Shown: positions 25,630 through 38,370 of the stretch, piece after piece
Layout: each line of letters opens with the position of its first letter
How positions within the stretch are numbered: position 1 is the stretch's first letter
Translations under genes and position numbers: made by a program
Assembly (NCBI RefSeq): GCF_023515955.1
Contig: NZ_CP097322.1
Coordinates: 434,001-498,000, forward strand
DNA length: 64,000 nt
Direction of reading: 5' to 3'
Origin: Streptomyces sp. RerS4
Lineage (GTDB): Bacteria > Actinomycetota > Actinomycetes > Streptomycetales > Streptomycetaceae
The notes under the pieces: generated by a model
Databases searched by the model: none
What the model was told of the DNA's origin: nothing
What the model saw: only the letters and a program-made list of their open reading frames with translations

Positions 25630-26199
25630 TCAGCGCGCCCGGACGAAGGCGGCGATCTCCGGGGTGTCCGGCCGGTACCCGTCGGAGGTGTCCACGGTCA
25701 GCGTGAGTGCGTCGAGGGAGATGTCGACGAACGCGTCGGGACTGTAGGTGCCCGTGGCGATGTCCGTGAGGAGTTGCCGATCGCCGTGCGCGGCGCGGTG
25801 CCCGTCGGTGGCGGCGCGCCGGGTGACGCGTTCGACGATGGTCCGCGTGGTCGTGGCGCAGCGGATGACGCGGAGTTCGGCGAGCTCCGTGAGGGGTTCG
25901 AGGCCGGGGCGCCACAGGCGGTCCTGGTAGGCGGCTTCGGCGACGACGGTGACGCCTGCCCGCAAGAGCACGGTGAGGGTCGTGAAGAAGGCGTGCATGG
26001 CGGGGATGTCGAGGCGGTCCTGACCGTCCGCGACATGGTCCGGGGTGTTCATGACCATGCCCTGCTTGATCTCGTCGCGGATGATCGCGGGGCAACCGAG
26101 TTCGCGGGCCAGGCTGTGGGCGAGGGTGGTCTTGCCCGTGGCCGGTGGACCGCTGACGACGACGAGCGTGGGCCGTGTGGGCGTGGGCCGTGTGGGCAT
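25630..26199 (-). CDS. P-loop kinase/AAA ATPase-like protein
   Basis: 189 residues from ATG 26199 (GGAG eight bases upstream). A Walker A motif GPPATGKTTLAHSLA lies near residues 17-31, and RDEIKQGM follows as in adenylylsulfate/chloramphenicol-type and zeta-toxin-like kinases. VVAEAAYQDRLWRPGL may supply the Walker B-like strand. The cytoplasmic protein probably phosphorylates a small molecule. The start region includes a GTGGGC-type repeat that encodes PTRPTPTRPT. No antitoxin gene is next to it, so a toxin role is not supported. Confidence 0.7.
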   Translation of the reverse strand: MPTRPTPTRPTLVVVSGPPATGKTTLAHSLARELGCPAIIRDEIKQGMVMNTPDHVADGQDRLDIPAMHAFFTTLTVLLRAGVTVVAEAAYQDRLWRPGLEPLTELAELRVIRCATTTRTIVERVTRRAATDGHRAAHGDRQLLTDIATGTYSPDAFVDISLDALTLTVDTSDGYRPDTPEIAAFVRAR

Positions 26200-27818
26200 G
26201 GGCTGAACTCCGCGGAGATGGCGCGACGACACGGTCGCGGCCTCGGACGTGGCTCGTCCGGAGGGTACAGGGCCCGCCCCGGGGAGGTCGCCGACCTCGT
26301 CCTTCCCCCGGCCTGCGAGCGGCGGGCGTCGCGCGGAAGAGTTCGCGAGCCTGCGGGGCGCCTCGTTCCGTCGGGCCGCCGGCACCGCGATGATGAGCGA
26401 CCGTCACCCCTTCGTGGAGAGGACGGGAGCATGGCGAGGTTGCGTGCGGGGCAGGGCGTACTGCGTCGCAAACCGATCGAGCACATCGAAGAAGCGGAGG
26501 GAGCCCCCGGCGAACAGCTCACACGCACGCTCGGCCTGTGGCAGCTGACCGCCATCGGTGTCGGCGGCATCATCGGCGCGGGGATCTTCACCCTGGCCGG
26601 GACGGTCGCCAACGGTGTGGCGGGGCCGGCCGTACTGGTCTCGTTCCTCATCGCCGGCGTGGCCAGCGCCGCGGCCGCCTTCTCCTACGCGGAGTTCGCC
26701 GGACTGATCCCGAAGGCGGGATCGGCGTACACGTACGGCTACGCGGTACTGGGCGAGCTGGCGGGCTGGTTCATCGGCTGGGACCTGCTCCTGGAGTACA
26801 CGGCCATCGTGGCGGTCGTCGCCATCGGGATCTCCGGCTACTTCAACTTCCTGCTGGTCGAGACGGGCACGGCCCTGCCCACCTGGATGCTGGGAGCGCC
26901 GGGGACCGGTGAGGGCCACCGCGTCGACCTGATCGCCGTCGTGCTCTGCCTGTTCACCGCGTACCTGCTCAACCTCGGCATCAAGAGCGCCGCGCGCTTC
27001 GAGACGGTCGTCGTCGGGCTGAAGGTGCTGGTGGTGCTGCTGGTGATCGTCGTCGGCTTCTTCCACATCAACACGTCCAACTACACGCCCTTCTTCCCCT
27101 ACGGGGTCGGCGGCGCCTTCACCGGTGCGGCGACGGTCTTCTTCGCGGTGTTCGGCTACGACGCGATGAGCACGGCGGCGGAGGAGTCCAAGGACGCCCA
27201 GCGCCACATGCCGAAGGCGATCATTTACTCCCTCGCGATCGCCATGGTGCTGTACGTGCTCGCCTGCCTGGTCCTGACCGGCATGCAGAAGTACACGGAG
27301 ATCGACCCGGAGAGCGGGTTCTCCAGCGCGTTCAAGGCCGTCGGGCTCGGCGCGATCGCCGACGTCATCGCCGTCGGGGCGATCATCGGCATCCTCACCG
27401 TCATGTTCACGTTCATGCTCGGTGTGACGCGCGTCTGGTTCTCCATGAGCCGCGACGGGCTGCTGCCCCGCTGGTTCGCCAAGACGCATCCGACGCGGCA
27501 CGTGCCGACCCGCGTCACCTGGATCGTGGGCGTGGCGTCCGCCGTCATCGCGGGTCTCGTTCCGATCGGGGAGGCGGCGGAGCTGACCAACATCGGCATC
27601 CTGCTCGCGTTCGCCGTCGTGTGCACGGCGGTCATCGTGCTCCGCTACCGGCGCCCCGACCTGCCCCGCACGTTCCGTACGCCGCTCATGCCGTTCACCC
27701 CGGCGATCGGGGTCGTCGCCTCCGTCTGGCTCATCACCTACCTGCGGGTGGAGACGTGGCTCCGCTTCGCGGTCTGGTTCCTGATCGGACTGGTGATCTA
27801 CTTCGCGTACTCCTACCG

Positions 27819-32393
<4,575 letters not shown>

Positions 32394-32514
32394 GAACGTC
32401 CTTCCCCGGAACGTCGAGGGGATCAATCCGGTCGAATCTGCTTATTCCACCCCGTTAAGGAAATACGCGCTGCGAGGACATTTGTCTTGTTGTCGCACTC
32501 CGGAGGTGAGATCC

Positions 32515-33018
32515 GTGGGCTCTCCACATGACCTGGCCGACTCGACGCCGGGCCGGCAGCCCCCACAGGACGCCACGACCAAGCAGGACGACGGAAAGCA
32601 CCGAGGCGGCCCGGGCGGCAGCCGGGGCGACGGAGACAACGGACAGCGCAGCTTCACCGTGACCGTCCCCTCGTTCGACCGGGTCGCGGGCGGCGCCGTC
32701 AACGCGGCGATGCTGCCCGTGGCGGTGGCCCGGCAGGTGCTGCCGGCCAAGAAGGGACTTCCGATCTATCTGGGTCTCGGCGCGCTGGCCGCCGCCGAAG
32801 TCCTGGAGTGGCCCGTGGCGATCGGCATCGGCATCGGTTACGCCGTCCTGCGGCGCGAAGGGGCCGTGATCGGGGCTCCGTCACCGACGACGCCGCCCGG
32901 GGCGGCGCGCGCGACCGGCGAACCGAAGGGACAACCCGCACCGGGCGAATCGCCCACCCCCATGGCGAGCCCCCGTACGGAAACCCCCGCGCAACCCGCA
33001 CCCGGCTCCATGACGTGA
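32515..33018 (+). CDS. Hypothetical protein divergent from CtpI-like ATPase
   Basis: 167 residues from GTG 32515, with GGAGGTGAG directly upstream; the longer frame has no site. The N-terminal 45 residues are hydrophilic and Gly/Asp/Lys-rich. The centre has a conserved-looking segment (SFTVTVPSFDRVAGGAVNAA, then LPAKKGLPIYLG) and a hydrophobic stretch LGALAAAEVLEWPVAIGIGI that could cross or touch the membrane. The tail is Pro/Thr/Ala-rich. I recognise no family. Its place opposite the ATPase start suggests an accessory or regulatory subunit of that pump, which is inference only. Confidence 0.6.
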   Translation: MGSPHDLADSTPGRQPPQDATTKQDDGKHRGGPGGSRGDGDNGQRSFTVTVPSFDRVAGGAVNAAMLPVAVARQVLPAKKGLPIYLGLGALAAAEVLEWPVAIGIGIGYAVLRREGAVIGAPSPTTPPGAARATGEPKGQPAPGESPTPMASPRTETPAQPAPGSMT

Positions 33019-33044
33019 CCTTCCCCTCGAAGCGGTGATCCCCT

Positions 33045-33968
33045 TCACCCGCCGCCCGCGCCCCGGCCGGTGGCGGCAAGGCCTCGGCCCAGGCATGCGA
33101 CGAGGCGGGCGGCGATCGTGCCGTCGGGGTCGAGGCGGGGATTGAAGATCGTGACGTCGAGGCCGACGGCGCGTTCGTCGGCCAGCGCCGTGTGCAGCAC
33201 GCCTTCCAGTTCCTGCCAGGTCAGCCCGCCGGGGAGGCGGTAGTCGACGGCCGGCATGACGGCGTCGTCCAGGACGTCGACGTCCAGGTGGACCCAGAAT
33301 CCGGCGCTCCCGCCGGCGGCGAGATGCTCGACCGCCCGCCGCGCCGCCGTGACGGCGCCGACCGCGCGTACCCCGTCGAGGTCGATCGCCCGCAGTCCGG
33401 GCGGCAGCGGCTGCATCCCGGCCCCGGTGGACTCGGCCGTGTCGCGGAAGCCGAAGGCGACGACGTCCTCGTCGCGCAGCAGGGGTCCGCGTCCTTCGAG
33501 GTCGGTGAGCAGCCGGGGGCCACGGCCGGTGGCCAGGGCGAGTTCCATCGAGGCCGCCTCGCCGGTCGGCTCGGCCGATGGCTGGTAGAAGTCGGTGTGG
33601 CCGTCGAGGAACAGCAGGCCGTGGCGTCCGCGACGGCGCAGGCACAGGAGGTTGCCGAGCAGGATGCTGCAATCACCCCCGAGCACCACGGGAAAGCGGC
33701 CGCGGTCGAGGACGACGCCGACCGCGTCGGCCAGCTCGACGGAGTAGCGTGCGATGGCCTCCGGGTTGAGGATCCCGGTGGCGTCGTCCCGCCTCGGGTC
33801 GTACGCCGGCGGTTCGAGCCGGGCGGCACGCACGGCCCCCAGCCGCCGCGCCAGACCGGCGGCGAGCAGGGCTTCCGGCAGGTCCTGGACGCCGGACGGC
33901 CGCAGCCCGAGCACGGACGGCGCCTCGATGATCGCCGGCTCCCGCACGCCACCCCCCGCCGGGGTCAT
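33045..33968 (-). CDS. Arginase/agmatinase-family protein with substituted metal ligand
   Basis: 307 residues. ATG 33968 overlaps the stop of the upstream DUF5988 gene as ATGA, indicating translational coupling. Ureohydrolase motifs are present: VVLGGDCS (residues about 97-101), LLFLDGHTDF (Asp122, His124, Asp126) and WVHLDVDVLD (Asp229, Asp231). In arginases and agmatinases the first motif is GGDHS, with His binding manganese; here Cys100 takes its place. This implies an altered or single-metal site, or a substrate other than arginine. Reaction expected from the family: hydrolysis of a guanidino or formimino group. It converges on the small hypothetical gene. Confidence 0.82.
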   Translation of the reverse strand: MTPAGGGVREPAIIEAPSVLGLRPSGVQDLPEALLAAGLARRLGAVRAARLEPPAYDPRRDDATGILNPEAIARYSVELADAVGVVLDRGRFPVVLGGDCSILLGNLLCLRRRGRHGLLFLDGHTDFYQPSAEPTGEAASMELALATGRGPRLLTDLEGRGPLLRDEDVVAFGFRDTAESTGAGMQPLPPGLRAIDLDGVRAVGAVTAARRAVEHLAAGGSAGFWVHLDVDVLDDAVMPAVDYRLPGGLTWQELEGVLHTALADERAVGLDVTIFNPRLDPDGTIAARLVACLGRGLAATGRGAGGG

Positions 33969-34192
33969 TCGGCGATCTCGGTGCGCTCCCACCATTCGTA
34001 GACGGGGAGCCGGCCGCCCTCGCCGCCGCCCTCGCCGGCGTTCTGGCCGCCGTTGCGGAAGCGGGAGGTAGCCCTGAAGTGTTCGTATCCGCCGCGGTGG
34101 GCGATCTTCAGGTCCTCGCCCGGCGCCGCGACCGGCACGACGCGCTCCGGCAGATCGTCCGGTCCGCCTTCAAGTACCGCCATGGTCGTCAT
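33965..34192 (-). CDS. DUF5988-like small protein
   Basis: 75 residues from ATG 34192; ATG 34183 is an alternative start. The sequence MAVLEGGPDDLPERVVPV, then DLKIAHRGGYEHF and LPVYEWWERTEIAE at the end, matches my recollection of the DUF5988 family. That is a short uncharacterised actinobacterial family often seen near metabolic genes. A Gly/Glu-rich insert (about residues 50-60) is unusual. The gene overlaps the arginase-like gene by four bases, so the two proteins are made in a fixed order and may interact. No catalytic motif is visible. Confidence 0.65.
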   Translation of the reverse strand: MTTMAVLEGGPDDLPERVVPVAAPGEDLKIAHRGGYEHFRATSRFRNGGQNAGEGGGEGGRLPVYEWWERTEIAE

Positions 34193-34402
34193 GGGTCCAG
34201 TCTCGCCGGCCGCCAAACGCCGTGCACCTCGACGCGCCGCCCCCGCCTCCTGGAGCCTGCCGCGGCGGGTGCGGGGTGGCGCGCCGTGTTCATGCCATGC
34301 ACGGCTGTGCGTCGCCCGGCGCCGGCGCGTCCTTAACGCGGGGCCTCCAGTCTTCAGCCGCCATTGCCCCACACGTGTCCGACCAACCGTTGGAGATTCC
34401 CG

Positions 34403-35734
34403 GTGGACCCTCATCGTCCCGCCCGCCCCGCCCGCCCCGCCGCGACCGCTCTCGCCCTGACCGCGGCGCTCGCCGTCCTCGCCGGCCTCACCGCGGCCGC
34501 CCCCGCCACGGCGCAGGGCCGCGAGAGCGGCCGGCTGCCCGCCGTCACCCCGGTGGCGGAGACCGCCACGCTGTTCGACGACGAGGAGGGCGGCAACGCC
34601 AACGCCGACGACCCGGCCATCTGGCGCAACAGCGCCGACCCCGACCGCAGTCTGGTCGTCGCCACCGCCAAGGAGGGCGGACTGCGCGTCTACGACCTCG
34701 GCGCGCGTCAGGTCCAGGCGCTGCCCGCGCCGAGCGTGCCGGGGCCCGACCACGCACCGGGACGGTTCAACAACGTCGACCTGGTCCACCGGATGCGCCT
34801 GTCCACCGGCCGGAGCGACCTCGCCGTCGTCACCGACCGCGGCAACGACCGCCTGCGCTTCTACCGCATCGACGCCGACCGCCCCGGCGGCCCGCTGACC
34901 GACGTCACCGCCCCGACCGCGCCCGCGGTGTTCTCCGCCTCGCAGGAGGAGATCGACGACCAGCGCACCGCGTACGGCCTGGCGACCTGGACGGACGAGG
35001 CCACCGGCCGCTCCTACGCCCTGGTCAGCCGCCGCCACGAGACGCGGATCGCCCTGCTCGAACTGACCGCCGAGCCCGGCGGCACCGTCGGCTACCGCCT
35101 CGTGCGGACGCTGGACCTGCCCTCGTCCTTCCGGCTGCCGAACGGCGCGACCTGGACCCCCTGCGGCGAGCCCGACGAGCGGCCCCAGATCGAGGGCATG
35201 GTCGTCGACCCCGCCGACGGCACGCTCTACGCCGGCCAGGAGGACGTCGGCGTCTGGCGGATGCGCGCCGATCTGACGTCCGCGCCGGTGCTGGTGGACC
35301 GGGTCCGCTCGTACGGCGTCCCGGCCGTGTACGACGAGGAGACCGAGGACTGCACGCCCGGCGCCGACCCTGGCTTCGGCGGCCGCCGCCTGTCCGCCGA
35401 CGTGGAGGGGCTGACGATCGTGGACGAGGGGGACGGTGACGGCTACCTCATGGTGTCGAGTCAGGGCGACGACACCTTCGCCTTCTACGACCGCGAGCGC
35501 GAGGACGACCACGAGTACGAGGGCGGCGTACGGATCACCGCGCGCTCGCGGGACCTCGACGGCTCGGAGGAGTGCGACGGGGCCGCGGCCCTGAACCGGC
35601 CCCTCGGCCGCGCCTTCCCGCGCGGCCTGCTCGTGGTCCAGGACGGGCACGACGGCCCGGAGGACGGCCCGCGCACCGCGACCGGCTTCAAGTTCGTGGA
35701 CCTCGGCCGGGTACTGGACACCCTGGACGACTGA
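34403..35734 (+). CDS. Secreted beta-propeller phytase
   Basis: 443 residues from GTG 34403, with TGGAG seven bases upstream. A signal peptide (core ATALALTAALAVLAGLTAAA, cleavage near ATA/QG) precedes a six-bladed propeller. Diagnostic pieces are GNANADDPAIWRNSADPDRS, FNNVDLVHRM, RGNDRLRFYRID, GLATW, QIEGMVVDPADGTLYAGQEDVGVWRM and the acidic DVEGLTIVDEGDGDGYLMVSSQGDDTFAFYDR, which supplies Ca-binding residues. The enzyme releases phosphate from phytate outside the cell. A bidirectional hairpin follows. I see no clear PHO box, so phosphate control is not shown. Confidence 0.9.
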   Translation: MDPHRPARPARPAATALALTAALAVLAGLTAAAPATAQGRESGRLPAVTPVAETATLFDDEEGGNANADDPAIWRNSADPDRSLVVATAKEGGLRVYDLGARQVQALPAPSVPGPDHAPGRFNNVDLVHRMRLSTGRSDLAVVTDRGNDRLRFYRIDADRPGGPLTDVTAPTAPAVFSASQEEIDDQRTAYGLATWTDEATGRSYALVSRRHETRIALLELTAEPGGTVGYRLVRTLDLPSSFRLPNGATWTPCGEPDERPQIEGMVVDPADGTLYAGQEDVGVWRMRADLTSAPVLVDRVRSYGVPAVYDEETEDCTPGADPGFGGRRLSADVEGLTIVDEGDGDGYLMVSSQGDDTFAFYDREREDDHEYEGGVRITARSRDLDGSEECDGAAALNRPLGRAFPRGLLVVQDGHDGPEDGPRTATGFKFVDLGRVLDTLDD

Positions 35735-35742
35735 CCGCGCGC

Positions 35743-35768
35743 GGCGGGCCCGAAGCACCGGGCCCGCC
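35743..35768. terminator. Bidirectional hairpin between phytase and nmtR-like genes
   Basis: GGCGGGCCCG and CGGGCCCGCC form a perfect 10-bp stem with loop AAGCAC, placed between two convergent genes. Confidence 0.75.
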
Positions 35769-35780
35769 CGACCGCCTCGC

Positions 35781-36173
35781 TCAGTACCCGCCTGCCGGCG
35801 CGCTCTCGCCGGCGGGCGCGGCGGCGTCGTGGATTCCCAGCCGTAGGTGCTCGACGTGGTACAGCGCCTGGTCGAGGAGTTCGGCGACGTGGTTGTCGTA
35901 GAGGGCGTAGACGATCGAGCGCCCGTGGCGCTCACCGGTGACCAGCCCGAGGTTGCGCAGCAGGCGCAACTGGTGGGAGCAGGCCGAGGCTTCCATGCCG
36001 ACGGCCTCGGCGAGGTCGCCCACCGAGCAGGGCCCTTCCTGGAGCCGGGCCAGGATGTACAGGCGTGACGGGGTGGCGAGGGCCTGGAGGGTGGCGGCGA
36101 CGTCGGCCGTGCCGACGGCGTCGAGGCGCTCGCGCGCGGTGGCGCGGCCGGCTGTGTCGGTTCCGTGGCCCAT
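35781..36173 (-). CDS. nmtR: NmtR-like ArsR/SmtB metal-sensing repressor
   Basis: 130 residues from ATG 36173, giving the N-terminus MGHG. In mycobacterial NmtR, Gly2 and His3 are Ni/Co ligands, and the whole chain is close to it as I recall that sequence (ATLQALATPSRL, DLAEAVGME, HQLRLLRNLGLVTG, GRSIVYALYDNHVAELLDQA, YHVEHLRLG). The alpha-5 Asp and His (DNH) and two downstream His are kept; the HLHLG of NmtR is HLRLG here, so one ligand appears lost. A -10 box, TATGAT, six bases before the ATG indicates a leaderless transcript. It should repress the divergent ATPase gene through the operator between them. Confidence 0.87.
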   Translation of the reverse strand: MGHGTDTAGRATARERLDAVGTADVAATLQALATPSRLYILARLQEGPCSVGDLAEAVGMEASACSHQLRLLRNLGLVTGERHGRSIVYALYDNHVAELLDQALYHVEHLRLGIHDAAAPAGESAPAGGY

Positions 36174-36179
36174 GCGGAC

Positions 36180-36185
36180 ATCATA
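36180..36185 (-). promoter_or_regulatory. -10 element of leaderless nmtR-like transcript
   Basis: TATGAT on the minus strand ends six bases before ATG 36173, and no ribosome site is present. It lies next to the metal-regulator operator, so the repressor can also block its own gene. Confidence 0.55.
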
Positions 36186-36193
36186 CCTATGAC

Positions 36194-36217
36194 ACATGAA
36201 GACCTATTCAGATGTTC
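36194..36217. promoter_or_regulatory. SmtB/ArsR-type operator (TGAA-N6-TTCA)
   Basis: TGAA (36197-36200) and TTCA (36207-36210) are spaced by six bases, in the context CATGAAGACCTATTCAGATG. This resembles the 12-2-12 operators of SmtB-family sensors. It sits between the divergent regulator and metal-ATPase genes and overlaps the region where both promoters must lie. Confidence 0.65.
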
Positions 36218-36267
36218 CTGTATGGTGGATGCCGTTGCCCCATCCGCCCGCGAAGGGTCGCTTTGTC

Positions 36268-38240
36268 ATGTCTTCTGCCCTGGATCAGCGGCCCGCACAG
36301 GCCACCGTCGGACCGCCGGCGGCGAGTCGACGCCGTACGCGGATCCTGGCGCTGCCGGAGGCCCGGTGGGCGCTGGCCGCGCTGGTCCTGTTCCTGGTCG
36401 CCCTCCCCCTCAAGCTGCTCGACGCCCCGGTGTGGACGTGGGCGCCGCTCTTCGCCGCCGTCTACGTCACGGGCGGTTGGGAGCCGGGCTGGGAGGGCCT
36501 GAAGGCACTCAAGGACAAGACCCTGGACGTGGATCTGCTGATGGTCGTGGCCGCGCTCGGGGCGGCGGCGATCGGACAGGTCCTGGACGGGGCGCTGCTG
36601 ATCGTCATCTTCGCGACCTCCGGCGCCCTGGAGGCCGTCGCGACCGCCCGGACGGCGGACTCCGTACGCGGACTCCTCGACCTCGCCCCCGCCACGGCGA
36701 CCCGGCTCCTGTCCGACGGCACCGAGGAACCGGTCCCGGCCGGGGACCTGAAGGTCGGGGACACCATCCTGGTGCGGCCCGGGGAACGGATCGGCGCCGA
36801 CGGCCGGGTCCTCCACGGGGCGAGCGACGTAGACCAGGCCACCATCACCGGCGAACCCCTGCCCGTGGCCAAACAGGCGGGTGACGAGGTGTTCGCCGGC
36901 ACGCTGAACGGCACCGGCGCCATCGGCGTGCGGGTCGAACGGGATCCGGCCGACTCGGTGATCGCGCGGATCGTGAAGATGGTCGAGGAGGCCTCCGAGA
37001 CCAAGGCCCCACCCAGCTCTTCATCGAGAAGATCGAGCAGCGCTACTCGATCGGCATGGTCGTCGCCACCCTCGCCGTCTTCGCGGTCCCGCTCGCCTTC
37101 GGCTCCGCCCTGCAACCCGCCCTGCTCCGCGCGATGACGTTCATGATCGTCGCCTCGCCCTGCGCGGTGGTGCTCTCCACGATGCCGCCGCTGCTCTCCG
37201 CCATCGCCAACGCCGGCCGGCACGGCGTCCTGGCGAAGTCGGCCGTCGTCATGGAACGCCTGGGCCAGGTCGACGCCGTGGCCCTCGACAAGACCGGCAC
37301 GCTCACCGAGGGCGTCCCCCACGTCACCGACATCCGCCCCGAGCCCGGTTCCGGACTGGACGAGAACGCGCTGCTGGCCCTGGCGGCGGCGGCCGAACAT
37401 CCCAGCGAGCACCCGCTCGCCCGCGCCGTCGTCCGGGCCGCCCGCGAACGGGGCCTCACCCTCCCCGAGGCGACCGACTTCACCTCCACCCCCGGGCAGG
37501 GCGTCACCGCCGCCGTCGGCGACCGCACCGTCCAGGTCGGCTCCCCGGCCCACCTCGCCGGGGCCGGGGGCCAGGGGATCGGCGCAGCGGTACGGGCACT
37601 CGAAGACGGGGGCCGCACCACGGTCCTCGTACGGCTCGACGGCGAACCGGTCGGGGTGCTGGGCCTCACCGACCGGCTCCGCCCCGACGCCCGGGCCACC
37701 GTGGCCGCGCTCACCGAACTGACGGGTCGTCCACCCGTGCTGCTGACCGGCGACAACGAGCGCGCCGCCCGCCGGCTCGCCGCCGAGGTCGGCATCACCG
37801 ACGTTCGCGCCGGACTTCTCCCGCAGGACAAGGTGGCCGCCGTCCGCGGGTGGGAGGCCGAGGGGCTCCGGGTGCTGGTGGTCGGCGACGGCGTCAACGA
37901 CGCCCCCGCCCTGGCCGCCGCGCACACCGGCATCGCCATGGGCAAGGCGGGCTCGGACCTCGCCCTGGAGACGGCCGACGCCGTCGTGGTCCGCGACGAA
38001 CTCGCCACCGTCCCCGCCGTCGTGACCCTCTCCCGCCGGGCCCGCCGTCTCGTCGTCCAGAACCTGGTCATCGCCGGAACCTTCATCACCGCGCTGGTGG
38101 CCTGGGACCTGATCGGGACGCTGCCCCTGCCGCTCGGTGTCGCCGGCCACGAAGGCTCCACCGTCATCGTCGGCCTCAACGGCCTGCGCCTGCTGCGGGA
38201 GCGTGCCTGGACCGGCTCCCTCGGCCGGGACGCCGCGTAG
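36268..38240 (+). pseudogene. P1B-4 metal-efflux ATPase (CtpJ/CtpD-like) with single-base frameshift
   Basis: Two frames together give about 657 residues. The start ATG 36268 follows GAAGGG; ATG 36196 lies inside the operator and is rejected. Frame one runs from MSSALDQRPAQ through GDTILVRPGERIGADG and ATITGEPLPV to about 37010. There a run of four C (37007-37010), where five would keep the frame, shifts reading. The rest continues in the next frame: IVASPCAVVLS (SPC metal site), VDAVALDKTGTLTEG, HPSEHPLA, LLTGDNERAARRLA, VVGDGVNDAPALA and HEGSTVIVGLNGLRLL. SPC plus HEGST marks the P1B-4 group, exporting Co, Ni, Zn or Fe. Either a true pseudogene or a sequencing error. Confidence 0.85.
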
Positions 38241-38370
38241 TGCCATGGAGTGCGCCGCGGTAAGGCAACCGCTACCACCTGGCCCCCCACCCTTGGGGAG
38301 GAGTTAACGGCGCGGTACCAGGCTCGAAAGGCACCTCCCCCGTCCCTCCACACCCTGGGAAGTGACCGGC

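Noticed and set aside
25630..26199. Zeta-type toxin of a toxin-antitoxin pair
   Set aside because: Only a P-loop kinase fold is supported; no small antitoxin gene flanks it.
34193..34402. PHO box upstream of the phytase (and phospholipase) gene
   Set aside because: No convincing GTTCACC-type direct repeats were found before either gene.
36196..36267. ATPase start at ATG 36196
   Set aside because: It lies within the operator and overlaps the divergent regulator promoter; ATG 36268 has a GAAGGG site.
37000..37030. Programmed ribosomal frameshift in the metal ATPase
   Set aside because: The C4 run is not a known slippery site for this family, and no stimulatory structure is obvious. Mutation or sequencing error is simpler, though not excluded.
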